Notes: generated by a model from the sequence alone, not told the origin. DNA of 64,000 nucleotides from Xiphias gladius (GCF_016859285.1 NC_053420.1:3879001-3943000), one strand, 5' to 3'. Numbered from the stretch's first letter, positions 1-11,334 are shown. A program made the numbers and translations.

Positions 1-846
1 TGCGTATGTTGTAAATCAATGTAGTCTCCACCTTTCCCCTGCTTTTAGCTTTGATTTCCACTCCATCTACCATTTCCATTTTCCTTTCTTCCCTCCTCTT
101 TGCCATGTCGTCCTCCCCACCACATCCTGACTTATCCACACTGTTCGCTCCATTTCCTCTCTTCCATCTTCTTCCTATTTCAGCATATCCCTCCCTCTCC
201 TCTCTTTTTACTTCCCCACAATCCCAATCCTGTGAGATGAATGAGTAACCTGGTTCCAATTCTCATCTTCAGGCCTCTTTCTGGGATGGCATTTAAACGA
301 GTATGCAGACAGCAACTTTTGATTCCGCACAGCTATGACATATGATATCACACAGAAGTAGGTACCACACCTGCACAAAAACAAAAAATATTCCTTCAGA
401 AAATGTTTCTGTGCAATCCCGCTGCGAAAAGAAACGATGAAAAAGAAAGTACTCCAACAGATTACTCGCCCTGCAACATTCAGGGCCTGGAAAAAGAGAG
501 GCAGAGATTAAAAAAAAGCGGGGGGGCAGAATCGAAAATAAAAGAATAACATGTTGAATAACTTGTAAATATTAGAGTGTTCAGGCAATACATGGCATAA
601 TGCAAAGTCACTGTATGGACACCTACTGAAAGTGAGGGCTTAAACACAATAGAATCAATATAAAGTTTGATCTGGTAATATTCATGGGACCTCATAGATC
701 ATGTATGAAATGTGTTTAAATTTTTAGTAAATATTTATTTAAAGTCAGGCAAATTTTACTTTGATTATTTCACCAATGACTCAATTGTCATTTAATGTAA
801 AACGGATGACATTATTAATTTAGAGACCCATTTCTGTCTTTTGATA
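1..846. other. Unassigned intergenic sequence
   Basis: No reading frame here shows a recognisable protein. Positions 51-235 are pyrimidine-rich on the plus strand and give a short low-complexity serine/proline/leucine frame that I regard as chance. The rest is A+T-rich and ordinary. Confidence 0.5.
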
Positions 847-1745
847 TACACTTACTGATTAGCAGCACAATACTTATACTAGGAAGGGCGTCTCTTTGCT
901 CTGAAAACAGCCTCAAACTTTGGAGATTCTGGTCCATGTTGACTTGATCGCATCATCAAATCTGCAGATTTGTCAGCTGCACATTCAAGCTGCCAGTCTC
1001 CCATTCTACTACATCCCACAGTTGTTCTACTGGATCCAGATCTGGTGACCGGGGAGGCCACTGGAGTCCACTGAACTCATTGTTAAGTAAATGAAACCAG
1101 TTTGAGACGATTTTTGCTTTGTGACATGGAGCATTATCCTGCTGGAAGTAGCCATTAGATGATGGTAAACTGTGGCCATTAAGGGATGCACATAGTCAGC
1201 ATCAACACTCAGACAGGCTGTGGCATTCAGACCATGATTGATTGGTATTAAGGGGGCCAAAAGTGGTCCAAGAAAACATTCCCCACACCATTACACCACC
1301 ATGGAGGGCAGGATGGGTCCATGAATTCAAGCTGCTGACGCCAAATTCTGGCCATACCATCTACATGCCTCAGCAGAAATCCAGATTCTTCAGACCAGGC
1401 TACATTTTTCCAGTCTTCAACTGTCCAGTTTCTGTGAGTCTCTGCCCACTGCAGCCTCAGCTTTCTGTTCTTGGCTGACATGAGTGGAACCCGACGTGGT
1501 CTTCTGCTGCTGTAGCTCATCCGCCTCAAGGTTGGACGTCTTGTTCATTCTCAGATGCTTTTCTGCTCATCACAGTTGTAAAAAAAGTTGTGGCCTCTCT
1601 GTCAGCTTCAACCATCCCTGATCCCCTTCATGACCCGTATCTGCATGATTTTGTGCACTGCACCTCTGCCACATGATTGGCTGATTGGATAATTCCATGA
1701 ATAGGCAGGTGTACAGATGTTCCTAGTAAAGTGCTCGTGAGTGTA
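847..1745 (-). mobile_element. Tc1-like DNA transposon relic A with broken transposase
   Basis: Read on the minus strand, this segment encodes pieces of a Tc1-family transposase in several frames. Positions 1248-1529 hold a 93-residue fragment with the family blocks RKLRLQWAETH, WKNVAWSEES and FLLRH. Positions 1027-1260 continue with GLNATACLSVDADYVHPLM, and 879-1061 carry the C-terminal end (HGPESPKFEAVFRAKRRPS). Frameshifts separate the pieces, so no full transposase is encoded. The two ends are degraded inverted repeats of each other: TACACTTACTGA at 847 and TGAGTGTA ending at 1745, next to the teleost motif 'TTCCTAGTAAAGTGCTC'. The length (about 0.9 kb) is shorter than an intact Tc1 (about 1.6 kb), so part is deleted. 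The family call is from remembered conserved motifs. Confidence 0.8.
1248..1529 (-). pseudogene. Tc1-like transposase fragment
   Basis: This is the longest open piece of relic A's transposase (93 residues). It covers the region between the N-terminal helix-turn-helix and the catalytic DDE core. Blocks such as RKLRLQWAETHRNWTVEDWK and WSEESGFLLRHVDG are typical of fish Tc1 transposases. It leaves frame before the NDNAPCH-type motif, so it cannot encode an active enzyme. Confidence 0.75.
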
Positions 1746-1996
1746 CAGTGGAGAAGGTCTTTTTAGCTACAGTAAAAGAAAGTATTTAATGAATTGAGCA
1801 GATACATCTGCAGTGAGACCAGGTTGTTGTTGACTGTCTTGCTAAAGGAAACACAGCTGTACACACATATGAGACAAATACACACTGAGAATCTTTTAGC
1901 AGTTGACATACATTTGAGGATCCCGCAGGAATTGCACTTGATATTCAGTTACTGTAGATTAAAATTCAGATCCATTTCATCCATTCGTGTCAGAAA

Positions 1997-2068
1997 GGCA
2001 TGGTGGCCAAGTGGTAAGGCGTTGGTCTCGTAAACCAAAGATCATGGGTTCAATCCCCATCTATGCCT
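1997..2068 (+). tRNA. tRNA-Thr (anticodon CGT), copy 1
   Basis: A full 72-nt cloverleaf can be folded by eye. The acceptor stem is GGCATGG/CTATGCC with one G-U pair. The D stem is GCC/GGC, with GG in the loop. The anticodon stem is TTGGT/ACCAA around loop CTCGTAA, which places CGT (Thr) at 2029-2031. The T stem is ATGGG/CCCAT around loop TTCAATC, and the discriminator base is T. The internal A box (TGGCCAAGTGG) and B box (GGTTCAATCCC) are close to the pol III consensus. No intron is present and CCA is not encoded, as expected for a eukaryotic gene. Only TTT follows the body, a weak terminator; the first TTTT is far downstream. The tRNA may therefore be functional or may be read through. Confidence 0.85.
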
Positions 2069-2287
2069 TTAAAATGTATTCGTCAGTAATGAAACTAAAT
2101 GTGATCAAATTACCTCATTGGGTTTAAGGTATCAGTATGCTCTAGATATTCTGACCGTTCTCCTATGACTTCTCTCAGCAACAAGCTGTTGCTGCTCTCT
2201 GGTTTATTTTGGTTTTTCATCACCATTCTGAGTAAACTTTAGAGACTGTTGTGCATGGATAATTGATGCAAAAACTGATGCAAAAAT
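2069..2287 (+). repeat. 3' flank duplicated with the tRNA-Thr copies
   Basis: The sequence after copy 1 (AAATGTGATCAAATTA, GGTATCAGTATGCT, CTATGACTTCTCTCA, CAACAAGCTGTT and so on) recurs after copy 2 (3048-3235). It recurs in more diverged form after copy 3 (3345-3440). The tRNA and its flank were therefore duplicated together. The flanks have drifted much more than the tRNA bodies. Confidence 0.8.
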
Positions 2288-2331
2288 AAGCAGGTGTACA
2301 GGTGTTCCTAATAAAGTGCTCATTGAGTGTA
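2288..2331 (+). repeat. Solo Tc1-like terminus
   Basis: The motif GCAGGTGTACAGGTGTTCCT followed by AATAAAGTGCTCATTGAGTG is a better preserved version of the terminus of relic A at about 1704-1745. No matching transposase body adjoins it, so it is a solo end or a remnant of a second copy broken by the tRNA-unit duplication. Confidence 0.65.
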
Positions 2332-2779
2332 TGTTCGAGAGGAGCGTCTTCTGGTCACCGTATAGTTACCTTATCTTCCCTTATTTCTGGTGAAAGGTGC
2401 AAAGAGCATTTAGTTTTTAAATGTGAATTGAACGTCAATGTTATATCACAGAGTTGACTTACCAGTGGTTTCCTTTGTTACTTTGGAAACCGTTTGAGTC
2501 ATGTTAATTCCTTTCCCTTTTGAGTTGCATTTCTGCATTTTGAGTTTTTAAATTTTTAATTCATCATCTTCAATGGCCTTCATGGCTATTGCCCAGAACG
2601 AGATTTGCAAAATAATTAATAGTACAGTCCTGGACAAAATTATTTGAACCCCTGAATTTGAAATAGCTACAGAATAAGGAATACCTTCAGAAATAAATGC
2701 AAATGAACCGATCCTGTATAATCAGAATACTTTAATGAAATGTTGTTGAACGACAACAACAAATAAAAAGTGGAGACCA

Positions 2780-2850
2780 TCTTGCGATGGTTTCACACCA
2801 GCTGACACCCGTCAACATATTGAAACCCAGGAGTAGTCAGTACTCATTAG
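2780..2850 (+). repeat. Short interspersed segment also present at 55861-55935
   Basis: CTTGCGATGGTTTCACACCA and the following bases (GTCAACA, CTCAGTAGTCATT-like) are closely repeated at 55861-55935 (TCTTGCGATGAAATCACACC). Here it lies between the left terminal repeat and the transposase of Tc1 relic B. It may be part of that element family or an insertion into it. Confidence 0.55.
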
Positions 2851-2975
2851 ACAAGAGAGCTGTCTGAGAGCATCAGAATTGCTATAATTCAAAAATATAA
2901 CAGTTCCAAAGGCTGCAAGGCGACTGGCAAAGATTTTGAAATCACTTTTTCAACAGTTCCTGATTACACAGCAGT

Positions 2976-3047
2976 GGCATGGTGGCCAAGTGGTAAGGCA
3001 TTGGTCTCGTAAACCAAAGATCATGGGTTCAATCCCCATCTATGCCT
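2976..3047 (+). tRNA. tRNA-Thr (anticodon CGT), copy 2
   Basis: This copy has the same 72-nt cloverleaf as copy 1, with the anticodon at 3008-3010. It differs only at tRNA position 26 (A at 3000 instead of G), a position that tolerates either base. The A and B boxes are intact. The 3' side again has only TTT before AAAA. It sits inside Tc1 relic B, so it was placed there after, or together with, the transposon's decay. I rate it a plausible functional gene by structure; expression cannot be judged from sequence. Confidence 0.85.
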
Positions 3048-3272
3048 TTAAAATGTATTTGTCAGTAATGAGACTAAATGTGATCAAATTAGGTTTAAGG
3101 TATCAGTATGCTGTAGATAGTCTGACCTCCCTATGACTTCTCTCATCAACAAGCTGTTTCTGCTCTCTGGAAATTTTGGTTTTTGACACCATTCTGAGTA
3201 AACTTTACATACCGTTGTGCATGGATAATTGAACCCAAGGATAATTGAATTTCTTTAACTTTTCACAGCAGT

Positions 3273-3344
3273 GGCATGGTGGCCAAGTGGTAAGGCATTG
3301 GTCTCGTAAACCAAAGATCATGGGTTCAATCCCCATCCATGCCT
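3273..3344 (+). tRNA. tRNA-Thr (anticodon CGT), copy 3
   Basis: This is the best-paired copy: the 3' acceptor strand is CCATGCC, restoring a full seven-pair stem with GGCATGG. The anticodon CGT is at 3305-3307. The spacing from copy 2 is 297 bp, and both are preceded by CACAGCAGT, showing a tandem duplication. It is followed by TTTATC, with no strong pol III terminator. Confidence 0.87.
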
Positions 3345-3484
3345 TTATCTGTTTCCCTTAAATAATGACTGTAACAAAGTAAATATGATCAAATGACCTC
3401 ATTTGGTTTAAGCTATCAGTATGCTTCAGATAAAATATTTGACACATCCTTGCATAGTCTTTAACATCTTGCTCGCACTGAAAT

Positions 3485-4005
3485 TTGCTCTCTATTAAAA
3501 ACTGTGGCCCTTTTTATTCAATTGAAAGCGGGGAGGGCATTTGTGCAGTGGGGGAGGGGGCACGGCAGGCTCCTCCAAAACCGTTTCATGCTAAAAAAGT
3601 TGGATCTGTTTCAACATTATCTGCACCTATGTCATCAGGCAAGGTGCTGTGTTGGCCAATCACGCAGGTGATTATAGGTGACGAAACAAAGCCCACAAGG
3701 AAAAGACCATTCTATCTACAGTAAAACTTGCTGGAGGGTCTCTCATGCCGTGGGGCTGCTATGCTGCCTCTGTTACTGGAGGCGCTGAGTGTATCCCAGG
3801 ATTGATGATATCAGAAGTTTACCGAGGCATTTTAGAACGAAATGTGCTACCCAGTGTCAGAAAACTAGGTATGAGGAGAAGCAGAACAATGACCCAGAGC
3901 ACACATCCACCAGCTCAAAAAAATGGTTGAAAAGGAAACGATGGACTGTTTTAAACTTGCCAACAGTGAGTCCTGACCTAAATCCCATTTAAAACCTATG
4001 GAGAT
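3485..4005 (+). pseudogene. Tc1-like transposase C-terminal relic
   Basis: Read in shifting plus-strand frames, this segment gives a DETKPTRKRPFYLQ region. It is followed by MPWGCYAASVTGGAECIPG (equivalent to the family's 'V WG G F S G' block), NNDPEHTS with a KWLKRKRW block, and LPTVSPDLNPI ending in a stop. These match the order of the DDE domain of fish Tc1 transposases. At least two frameshifts and one in-frame stop at the NPIENLW site break it. Confidence 0.8.
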
Positions 4006-4151
4006 GCAAAAAGGACTCCTGCAAATGTAAAAGAGATAGAACACATAGCAATGGAAGAGTGGCAGAAACTACCAGCAGCCAAGAAACTTTTTATATGTAC
4101 TTGAAATTCAAGTACACAATTGGGGTGCCTGCATTTTTGACCAGGACTGTA

Positions 4152-7100
4152 TTTGGATGGAAATCCTATAGTCAAACAAGCAGTATTCGTCTAAGGGATT
4201 GTTGAAGAGATATATACAGGGCAAAAAGAAGTAAAGGACAAGACAGCAAGACAAGGAGAGAAAAACTGAGAACATTCCTCTATGGCATTTTTCTTTTGTC
4301 AGCCCACGGTGAAGACAAATTGAGAAAGAGAGAGAGACAAATCATTCTCCCTAAGTGATGCTGCAGTGAAGCTTATTGAAGAGAGCTAGCAACAGTGAGA
4401 ATGACACGCAGAGAGAATATTCTTCATAGTGTTTTTGCCACATAAACCCGCAGAGAGAGGAATTGAAAAGCAGGAGAGAGCTGTGGTAGGATTATCTCAT
4501 TCCTCCTCCTCTCATCATCTTAGTGGGGCTGTTTGGACAGTCGGAAAGACCATACTGTGGCTGCAAGGTCATAGGTTAAACACACCAGTGTTTGAGTGCA
4601 TCAGCAAACTCTTGTCCTGTAGAACTGTCCAAAGAGATTATTATTGTTATGTCTGGGTTCTAGGCATAAGCTTATCTTATTTTAGCTACAGGTTAAATTG
4701 TTGGATTAAGTCTGTACACAGGATCTATAGTTAGCTTCTTAATTTGTCATCAAGTCGCTGAGGGCCTCGGCATGGTAAAGGTACATGATGGAGATGCTGT
4801 CAGAGTTCATCAATGCCAAATGCAAATAAAATGGAGGGATTCCTCTGGGAACACTCCGAGGTTATCTTTGATTTCAACTCAAATAACCTTCAAAAATTCC
4901 TGAAATTACTTTCAAAAGAGCTATTTCGAGTTTTGGGGTTTTTTTTTTTGTAGTTTTGGTCATCATTTCTATCGTTCATGACAACAGTGGGGTTTTGGTT
5001 TTATTTAGGCCGAACTGCTTATAATAAATAAGTTGTCAATAAAATTTTGGCCGAGAAAAACAAGATGAAAACTCATAATATAGGTGTCGTAATATACAGA
5101 GTGAGGTGTCTGCATCAGGAGGAAGTTGGGGTGGATGGATGGGTCGACAAAACACAAGACTTTGACACCGGAGACCGTGTGAATCCGATGCTTACTAATT
5201 TTACTGGGACGACAAAGGTCCTCCAACCTTAGGGAAGCACTTATTTTAACCCAAACGACCATCTTTTCCTAAATCTAACCAAGTAGTTTTTGTGCCTGAA
5301 CTTAACCACATACCTAACCTATCCACGACCGGGGCGCTGGTATGCTCCCACAGGTCGTATTATTGTTATTGTTGTTGTTATGTGCCAATGGGTCGTATCT
5401 CAGGGTAGAGACAACTTCATTGCCTCTAAACAGCGCTGTTTTACAAATAATGCTACACATTTGCCTGTTCCACTCAGAGTAAAGCCTTCTAGCGTGGAAG
5501 CGGGATTTATCCTCAATCAAATATTCAGAACGCAGGCAACCAGTGCCGTGTTAGTGCAGAGCGTTTTGTGCAAAATTTACATACCTGAAAGAGGGAGATA
5601 ATTTAGAGTGATTGCAAAATGATGGTAGGAGGAGGAAGACAGAAAAATGCCCAGGCAAAGAGGAAGGAAGGAAGGTTACTAATACATGGAGGTCAAAACA
5701 GGAAGAGAAGTAGAGAAGTTATGTAGAGATAATGGGAGAGAAGGAGTAACTAACAGCAAGGGGCAAGAGAAAGCGAAGTAAAAAAAAAAAAAAAAGGACA
5801 AACTATGATTAGGCTATTAGAAGTGAGTCAGGTGGGGTAAGAGATACAGAAAAGGCTGCGGCAACGGCAGTAAGAAACAAATAGAAAGGAGTAGAGTTAT
5901 TAGAGTGTGAGAGAGGGTGAAAAGTGAGTAAGAGAAGTGGAAATGGAGAAAAAGGAGGAATAAATAGATAGAGAGTAAAAGAAAGAGAGCGAGCGGCAGG
6001 AGAGCAGCTTCGCGTTAAGCTCCACGTTGATTTGACAGTTCTATTATGAAGAAGGATGAGTGGTGGAAAAGTGAAATTTGAGCAGATCACTCTTTTCTGT
6101 CTTCCTCTCCAGTTGTCCCTTGCACCTTTCTCTTTCCTCTTTGTCCTCTTACTCCATCTCCCCCCAGTCCTTCCCACCACTTAGCTCCCCTTTTCTCCCC
6201 ATCTCCATCGCTCCCATGTGCCTGCCACCTAGATGAAAAAGGAGTGCTCTAATCTTTCACCCCTTCTGGATGATTACCATTTTATCTTTCAATTACCAAT
6301 AATACCGCTCCTCTCTCTCTCCCCCTCTAGCTCTATTTTTATCTCACCCTTAGTTTCTCTCTGTCTTTTCTCTCCTTTACTCTTTCCTTCTTTCTCAGAT
6401 CTGGTCCGTATGCTATTAAAACATTTTTTAGCATTTTATTTGACTTCTTTGCCGTTTTTTTAGGTGACAAAGAGATGAAAATGTCCGTGTGAAATTTGTG
6501 AAACCGAAGGAAACAAAACTGCCTTTCTTAATTTAGTTATTTTCGGAGTTCCATGCTGCACAATCAGCAAGGATTTGGTTTAAAAATGTGTAATTGTGGG
6601 CTAAATGTGGCTGAAAAGGTGAAGTTTTAGTTTAAGTTTAGGACTGTTCAGCGGGTCAACCCCCACTTGTTGCCCTTAAGTGTCGTCCCACAAAAAACCT
6701 TGAGCCAGACTACCACAATCTGTAACCTTCCATTTAACACCTACTGCTCATTTCTTCTCCTCTTCTCATCTCTAAAGACCAAATTCTCTCCTGTCTTCAC
6801 CTCCTCTACTACCTCTGTCTCAATAACTCTTAAACCTTCTAAATCTCTGCTTTCTTTGTTCTGTCTCAGTAACTCTAAAGCTACCTCCCTTTTTTGGAAA
6901 TCTTTTCTCTTTTCTGTCTCCAAGTAAGCCCAAAATCATGCCTCCTGCTTGATGTGTCTCACTGTTTGCGGTTTTTGGAACAGCACCTCAGACTTTACTT
7001 TTTGACCTCAGAATACAAGTTTTTACTTGAAGAAACTGCAAAGCTGTTTTATAACCTAACTCCTTATTCACAGCGAGAGCAGCTTGGTATATGGGTCATC

Positions 7101-8414
7101 CTGTTCTTCCCAGTAGCCCTGATTTCATAGTGGTCTGCGGTGTCAAACCTGCTAATTATGTATCTTTTCGTTTTTTTTGATATTGCCTTTGGACATAAAA
7201 CAACTAAACACTTCAGACCACACCATCAACCCCAGTGATGCTTGCAACTATTCTCCAGACGTCATTTTGGGGATGTTTACTCCTGCAGTTTTAAACTTCC
7301 CATAACCAAGAAGCATTGAATGGTATGTAATCAAATCAGAATTGAACAGGTGCAGCATTGCTCACCAAACCAGGGGAGAACACATTTATTTTTGTCTTTC
7401 AGGTACTTTGTCAACTCACGCTGAGCTACCGTTTGTGGTCCAGTGCATTTTAGAGTTAAACGAACACTGACATCTACAGTACTTGGCAGATGTTCTTATG
7501 TTCTGAATTTCAACTGGAAATTTGTGCTCAGTATTTATGATAAAGGCAACAGATCAGGTGAAGACAGACGTTTCGTCAAATCACGTCATTGGTTCGGTGA
7601 CCAGAAGTGCAAGAGGGGCAACAGGGAGTAAACCTGGATGACAGACTGAGCTCTAGCTTAAATATAGACAAAGAAATAATCATGCTGGCATTGACTTGGC
7701 TTTTTCTTTCTCTGCACTCCAGCAGAAAGTAATTTTCATTTGATTGAAGGTGCAACAGCTGGGGAGCTGCCTTTATGGTTTAAACATCATGAGTCATGTC
7801 ACTGTGTCAAACAGTAAAACATCACCTCTTTAAACAGCCTGTTTGTTCAAATAACTTCAGTCCGTCAGACGCCTGACATTGATTCGCGCCTTCAGCAGGA
7901 ACTGCCAGAAAATGCCTGTCCCGTTTTTCCCCTGACAAAATCTGACACTTCGCCTCCAAAGTGTGCCTCAGCGCAGGGATTTGTGAGAACATCTATGAAA
8001 GGAGACGCACCAGGTAGAGAAACGCAAGTATGGCCGCAGCATGAGCAGCTTGGTGCTCACAATGTAACGTGAGCAATGCGGGCCGGGTCACAGTTGCATT
8101 TCTGAGGCAAGTTTTTCGGACCAAAATCTATTTATTTCAGAAGCTTAAAATCCGAATCTAGATCCTTGATTCTTGTTTACCAGCCCACGTCGAACTGAAA
8201 AAAGAGGAAGACGAGATTGAAGGATTTTCATGCGGGTGGATAGAAAACCCTTGACATGTAATCATCTTTCATTTTGTCAGTATCAGTGTGGGCGTGGCTT
8301 CAATTTATGTGTCACTCCCTAGTTGAAAATGTAATATCGCCCAGAAGATTTTCCAAGAAAAATTTTTTTCTTTTTTTTTCCCCTTTAAAAAGTTTGTTTC
8401 CTAATTCTGTTTTC
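4152..8414. other. Non-coding stretch with purine and pyrimidine tracts
   Basis: I see no supportable gene. Notable contents are a purine-rich tract at about 5620-5990 on the plus strand, and a pyrimidine-rich tract at about 6090-6430. There is also a fragment at about 5225-5335 of the 'CTAAATCTAACCAAGTAG...TTTTTGTGCCTGAACTTAACC' kind of old teleost repeat. The short reading frames show no family motifs. Confidence 0.5.
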
Positions 8415-8730
8415 AACCCCGTCTCCTAAAAACTACATTTCTATACAACTTAACTGCAACGGCAAATGCGTTCTGTACAAAATGTAATTGCGACCCGATT
8501 GCGTTTTCTATTAACGTAATGAGGGTACGTGGTTCATTTACGTATTTGGTAAGTCGCAAATATATCGATATTTAACGTGTCAGTAAAATGTTCGTAGGCA
8601 ACATATTTGTTTTCCACCCGAATATCCAATCTTGCACTGCAATATCCAGTGGTAGTGACTACAGCATTATTAGAGTTTTTATGGTTCTGTTCAGGCCCTC
8701 GCAGCACTTGGTTCAGGTTTCCTGTCTTTT
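8415..8730 (+). repeat. Interspersed MITE-like family, copy 1 (5' part)
   Basis: The sequence starts near CAACCCCGTCTCCTAAAAAC, then TACATTTCTATACAACTTAA, and continues through TTGCGTTTTCTATTAACGTA, GGCAACATATTTGTTTTCC, AATATCCAGTGGTAGTGACT, ACAGCATTATTAGAG and GGTTCTGTTCAGGCCCTCG. These blocks recur in the same order at 25031, 51895 and 58751, and more loosely at 62251. The 3' part of the element is missing here. Confidence 0.75.
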
Positions 8731-8914
8731 ATCCCCCTCCCCCTCTCACTCTCCTCACTCAGTCTTCCATCTTTCAGTCCCTCTTCCCTCCCTCCCTTTC
8801 TCTCTCCAAAGGCCTTTGGTTTCTCCAGTTGGTCTATTTTACCTCTAGGTGTCAGTCAGGTTCATAGATTAAACTGATTTATAGGCCGGCTTTTTCGCTC
8901 TCAGTCTACCACGC

Positions 8915-8915
<1 letters not shown>

Positions 8916-8945
<30 letters not shown>
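8916..8945 (+). repeat. (CA)n microsatellite
   Basis: About 15 AC units in perfect array. It lies 112 bp upstream of a complementary (TG)n array at 9058-9090. Confidence 0.95.
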
Positions 8946-8947
<2 letters not shown>

Positions 8948-9056
8948 ACTTCCCTCGACCTATGCCTCACCTCTCTTCACAGGCAAGTCGAGCTCCAATT
9001 ACCTCCCAAACTATCTCGTCTCATCCAGACTTAGGGCCTGGATGAACAGGATCCCT

Positions 9057-9057
<1 letters not shown>

Positions 9058-9090
<33 letters not shown>
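9058..9090 (+). repeat. (GT)n microsatellite
   Basis: About 16 uninterrupted GT units, complementary to the (CA)n tract at 8916-8945. Confidence 0.95.
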
Positions 9091-9093
<3 letters not shown>

Positions 9094-11334
9094 TACAGCA
9101 CAGGCAGTCTGGGTGTGTATATTTATGTTGTGTTCTTGTGCTTCTACACTTATTAGGACCAAAAGTATTAAAATAAGAAAATGAAACACAGCTGGGCAGG
9201 GAGCACCGGGCCTACGCCGCAGAACAAAAGAGGAACACTTACAAGAACAATTTGAGGGAAATCTCTCAAAGTGATGGGAGTTTGGTGCATTTTACATCTG
9301 AAGCAGCCCCGTAACTCCACTGTTTTTCTCATTGGTCAAAGCTGAAGCATAGAATATAAAACATATCCAGGGAAGCCGTACTTTACTAGCTTTACTGCAC
9401 TTTACTAACGTCTTCTAAAGAAAATGGATTAGTCACTGAACACTGACTCTGCTTGTTCTGTTCCTGCACAGTGCTCAATACACTGTCTCCTCCTCTAACG
9501 AAAAAGTCCCCAGGTTCTACAGAAACTCTTTAGTGGGCTTTTTTTTTTGAAGTCTAACACTGAGTTGCTTTTTTACCTATCATCTTGTTTGGCTTTTGAA
9601 TTAAACATGACTCGTCCCTATCTCAATAATTAATGAGGGTTACATAAACCAGGGCACTCGGGGAAGAAGACTCAGTAGACAGTGGTTCAGCTGCTTGTCC
9701 ACTGTTCAGGGTTTGGCACAGTTGTTCGGGCCCAGTGACACCCTCCCGTTCACTTGTTAGGTACCCTCTGTCACGTAATGCGTGATGCGTGTTTTTTTCT
9801 GACTTAGGGGCCAGAAACTTCTGAAAATATAAAGTTAACTGAAGAATAGGCCAAGGAGAGAGAGCAGGGTGCATACATATATCTCAGTTCATCCTTATTT
9901 AAGGAAAGCAGCAGGGGGAAGCAGCAAAAGTCTGGCTGAAACACTGAGGCGTTAAAGTAGGTTAACATACACTGTCTGTCAATTTAGGGGCCAGGTAAAG
10001 GTTTAGCCTTGAATTTCCAAGATTGCTGCCAGGCGAAGAGGGGGCACAACGGGCGGACTTGAAGTCACGAGGTGCCACCCCACCCAAAATCTATTTTGGG
10101 GATATTAAACACTCGCTATGCTTAAAATCTGGCTGTAAAAAATATTGTTTGCTTTTTCACAGTCCAGATAGGACACCGAATCGAAGTGCTGCTTGATCCT
10201 AGCGTCCTGATGAACATCAGTTTTCCAGTGTATATTAGTTTGGTTTACTTGTTCCACATCTTTGATTCTGCACACCTGAGGCAACATTCCTCTCCTAATC
10301 GTTACGGTCTGTGATTTCCGACGTGCCGAAAAAAAACGTGCAGAAAAAGGACGACGACAAACTTTTTCCCTCCGTGTATAAAACTTGAACGTGCTTCTCT
10401 GTGGTTTGGTGTGTGAAGGAAGTGGCAGCAGTTCTGAGAGCGCCATCGCCAACAACGCCCCGCGAACACACTTTATTACCATCATTTTAAGACACAGACG
10501 TGATGATGTATAATGATGTGGACGGTGTATAACACAGGCTGAGTTGCACTAATGATATGTTACGTGGATACTGATGGGGTGGGAAGGCACATTGCGGATC
10601 AGCACTGCACTATATGCTGCAGGTGCCTCCGTGCAGGAGGTGGAGTGTGTATGTCGGTGTGATTGTCTGCTTGTGCATACAGGTGGGTGTGATTCGCATG
10701 AGCGATGCGCTCGTACACACATTGCAGGTGTGTATTTTGGTTTGATTGCACACGCAACTGCGCGTGCGCGCGGATGATCCTGACATCCTTGTCTCTCGCC
10801 TAATGAGGTGTGAAGACGAATGCTGTTTCTCAAACGCTGCCAGGAAGATGACGATCACGATGATGATGATGACAGGAACTACTCCGTGTGTGAGATAGTG
10901 TGTGTGTGTGTGTGTGTGTGTATGTATGAGGATGGCTGAAGGGAGATGTGGCGAGCGTGTGTTGTGGATTCAAGAGGTAAGGTTCCACAGTTACCCATAA
11001 AGCATGTCTGATGAAGATTACCCTGCTGATAGCACCATCACAACCAACAACACTCAATCATTTAATAAATGGCAAATATTCTTGGATCCCATGTGTCCTT
11101 GTGCCTCAATAATGTAGAGGAAATTGAGTTATTTGATGAATTGATGAGAGGAAACCTCTGTGTAATTAATGGGTCTCAGGGAACAAATATGAAACTGGTT
11201 GCAATCCTTACTCTGATCCACAATTTAATGAAAAAAAAAAAAAAACCCACCGAGCATCATTCATCAAATACCATAATATTACATTTGTGTGAAACACATG
11301 TTTAATAGATACAACAGCACAGGGTGCTAAGCCT
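9091..11334. other. Unassigned intergenic sequence with a GT microsatellite
   Basis: I see no protein or RNA gene. A (GT)n array of about 12 units lies at 10897-10921. The 126-residue minus-strand frame at 10105-10485 shows no recognisable motif or flanking gene signals and is probably chance. Confidence 0.5.

Larger units (their letters stand above)
2625..4149 (+). mobile_element. Tc1-like DNA transposon relic B, flanked by TA, containing two tRNA-Thr units
   Basis: The left end at 2625 (CAGTCCTGGACAAAATTATT) and the right end at 4149 (inverse complement CAGTCCTGGTCAAAAATGCA) form terminal inverted repeats. Each end is bordered by TA (2623-2624 and 4150-4151), the Tc1/mariner target duplication. 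Coding remnants lie on the plus strand. An N-terminal helix-turn-helix-like piece is at about 2855-2970 (frame TRELSESIRIAIIQKYNSSK). Mid-domain pieces are at 3540-3930, and the catalytic core end at 3880-4000 shows NNDPEHTS and SPDLNPI followed by a stop where the family has a glutamate. About 0.5 kb of tRNA-Thr duplication units interrupts the transposase. The element is dead. Confidence 0.85.

Noticed and set aside
1997-3344. CRISPR-like reading of the three direct repeats
   Set aside because: The repeats are folded tRNA genes with irregular spacing (979 and 297 bp) in a vertebrate genome; no cas genes are present.
10105-10485. Minus-strand frame of 126 residues
   Set aside because: No domain, odd composition and no splice signals consistent with a gene.
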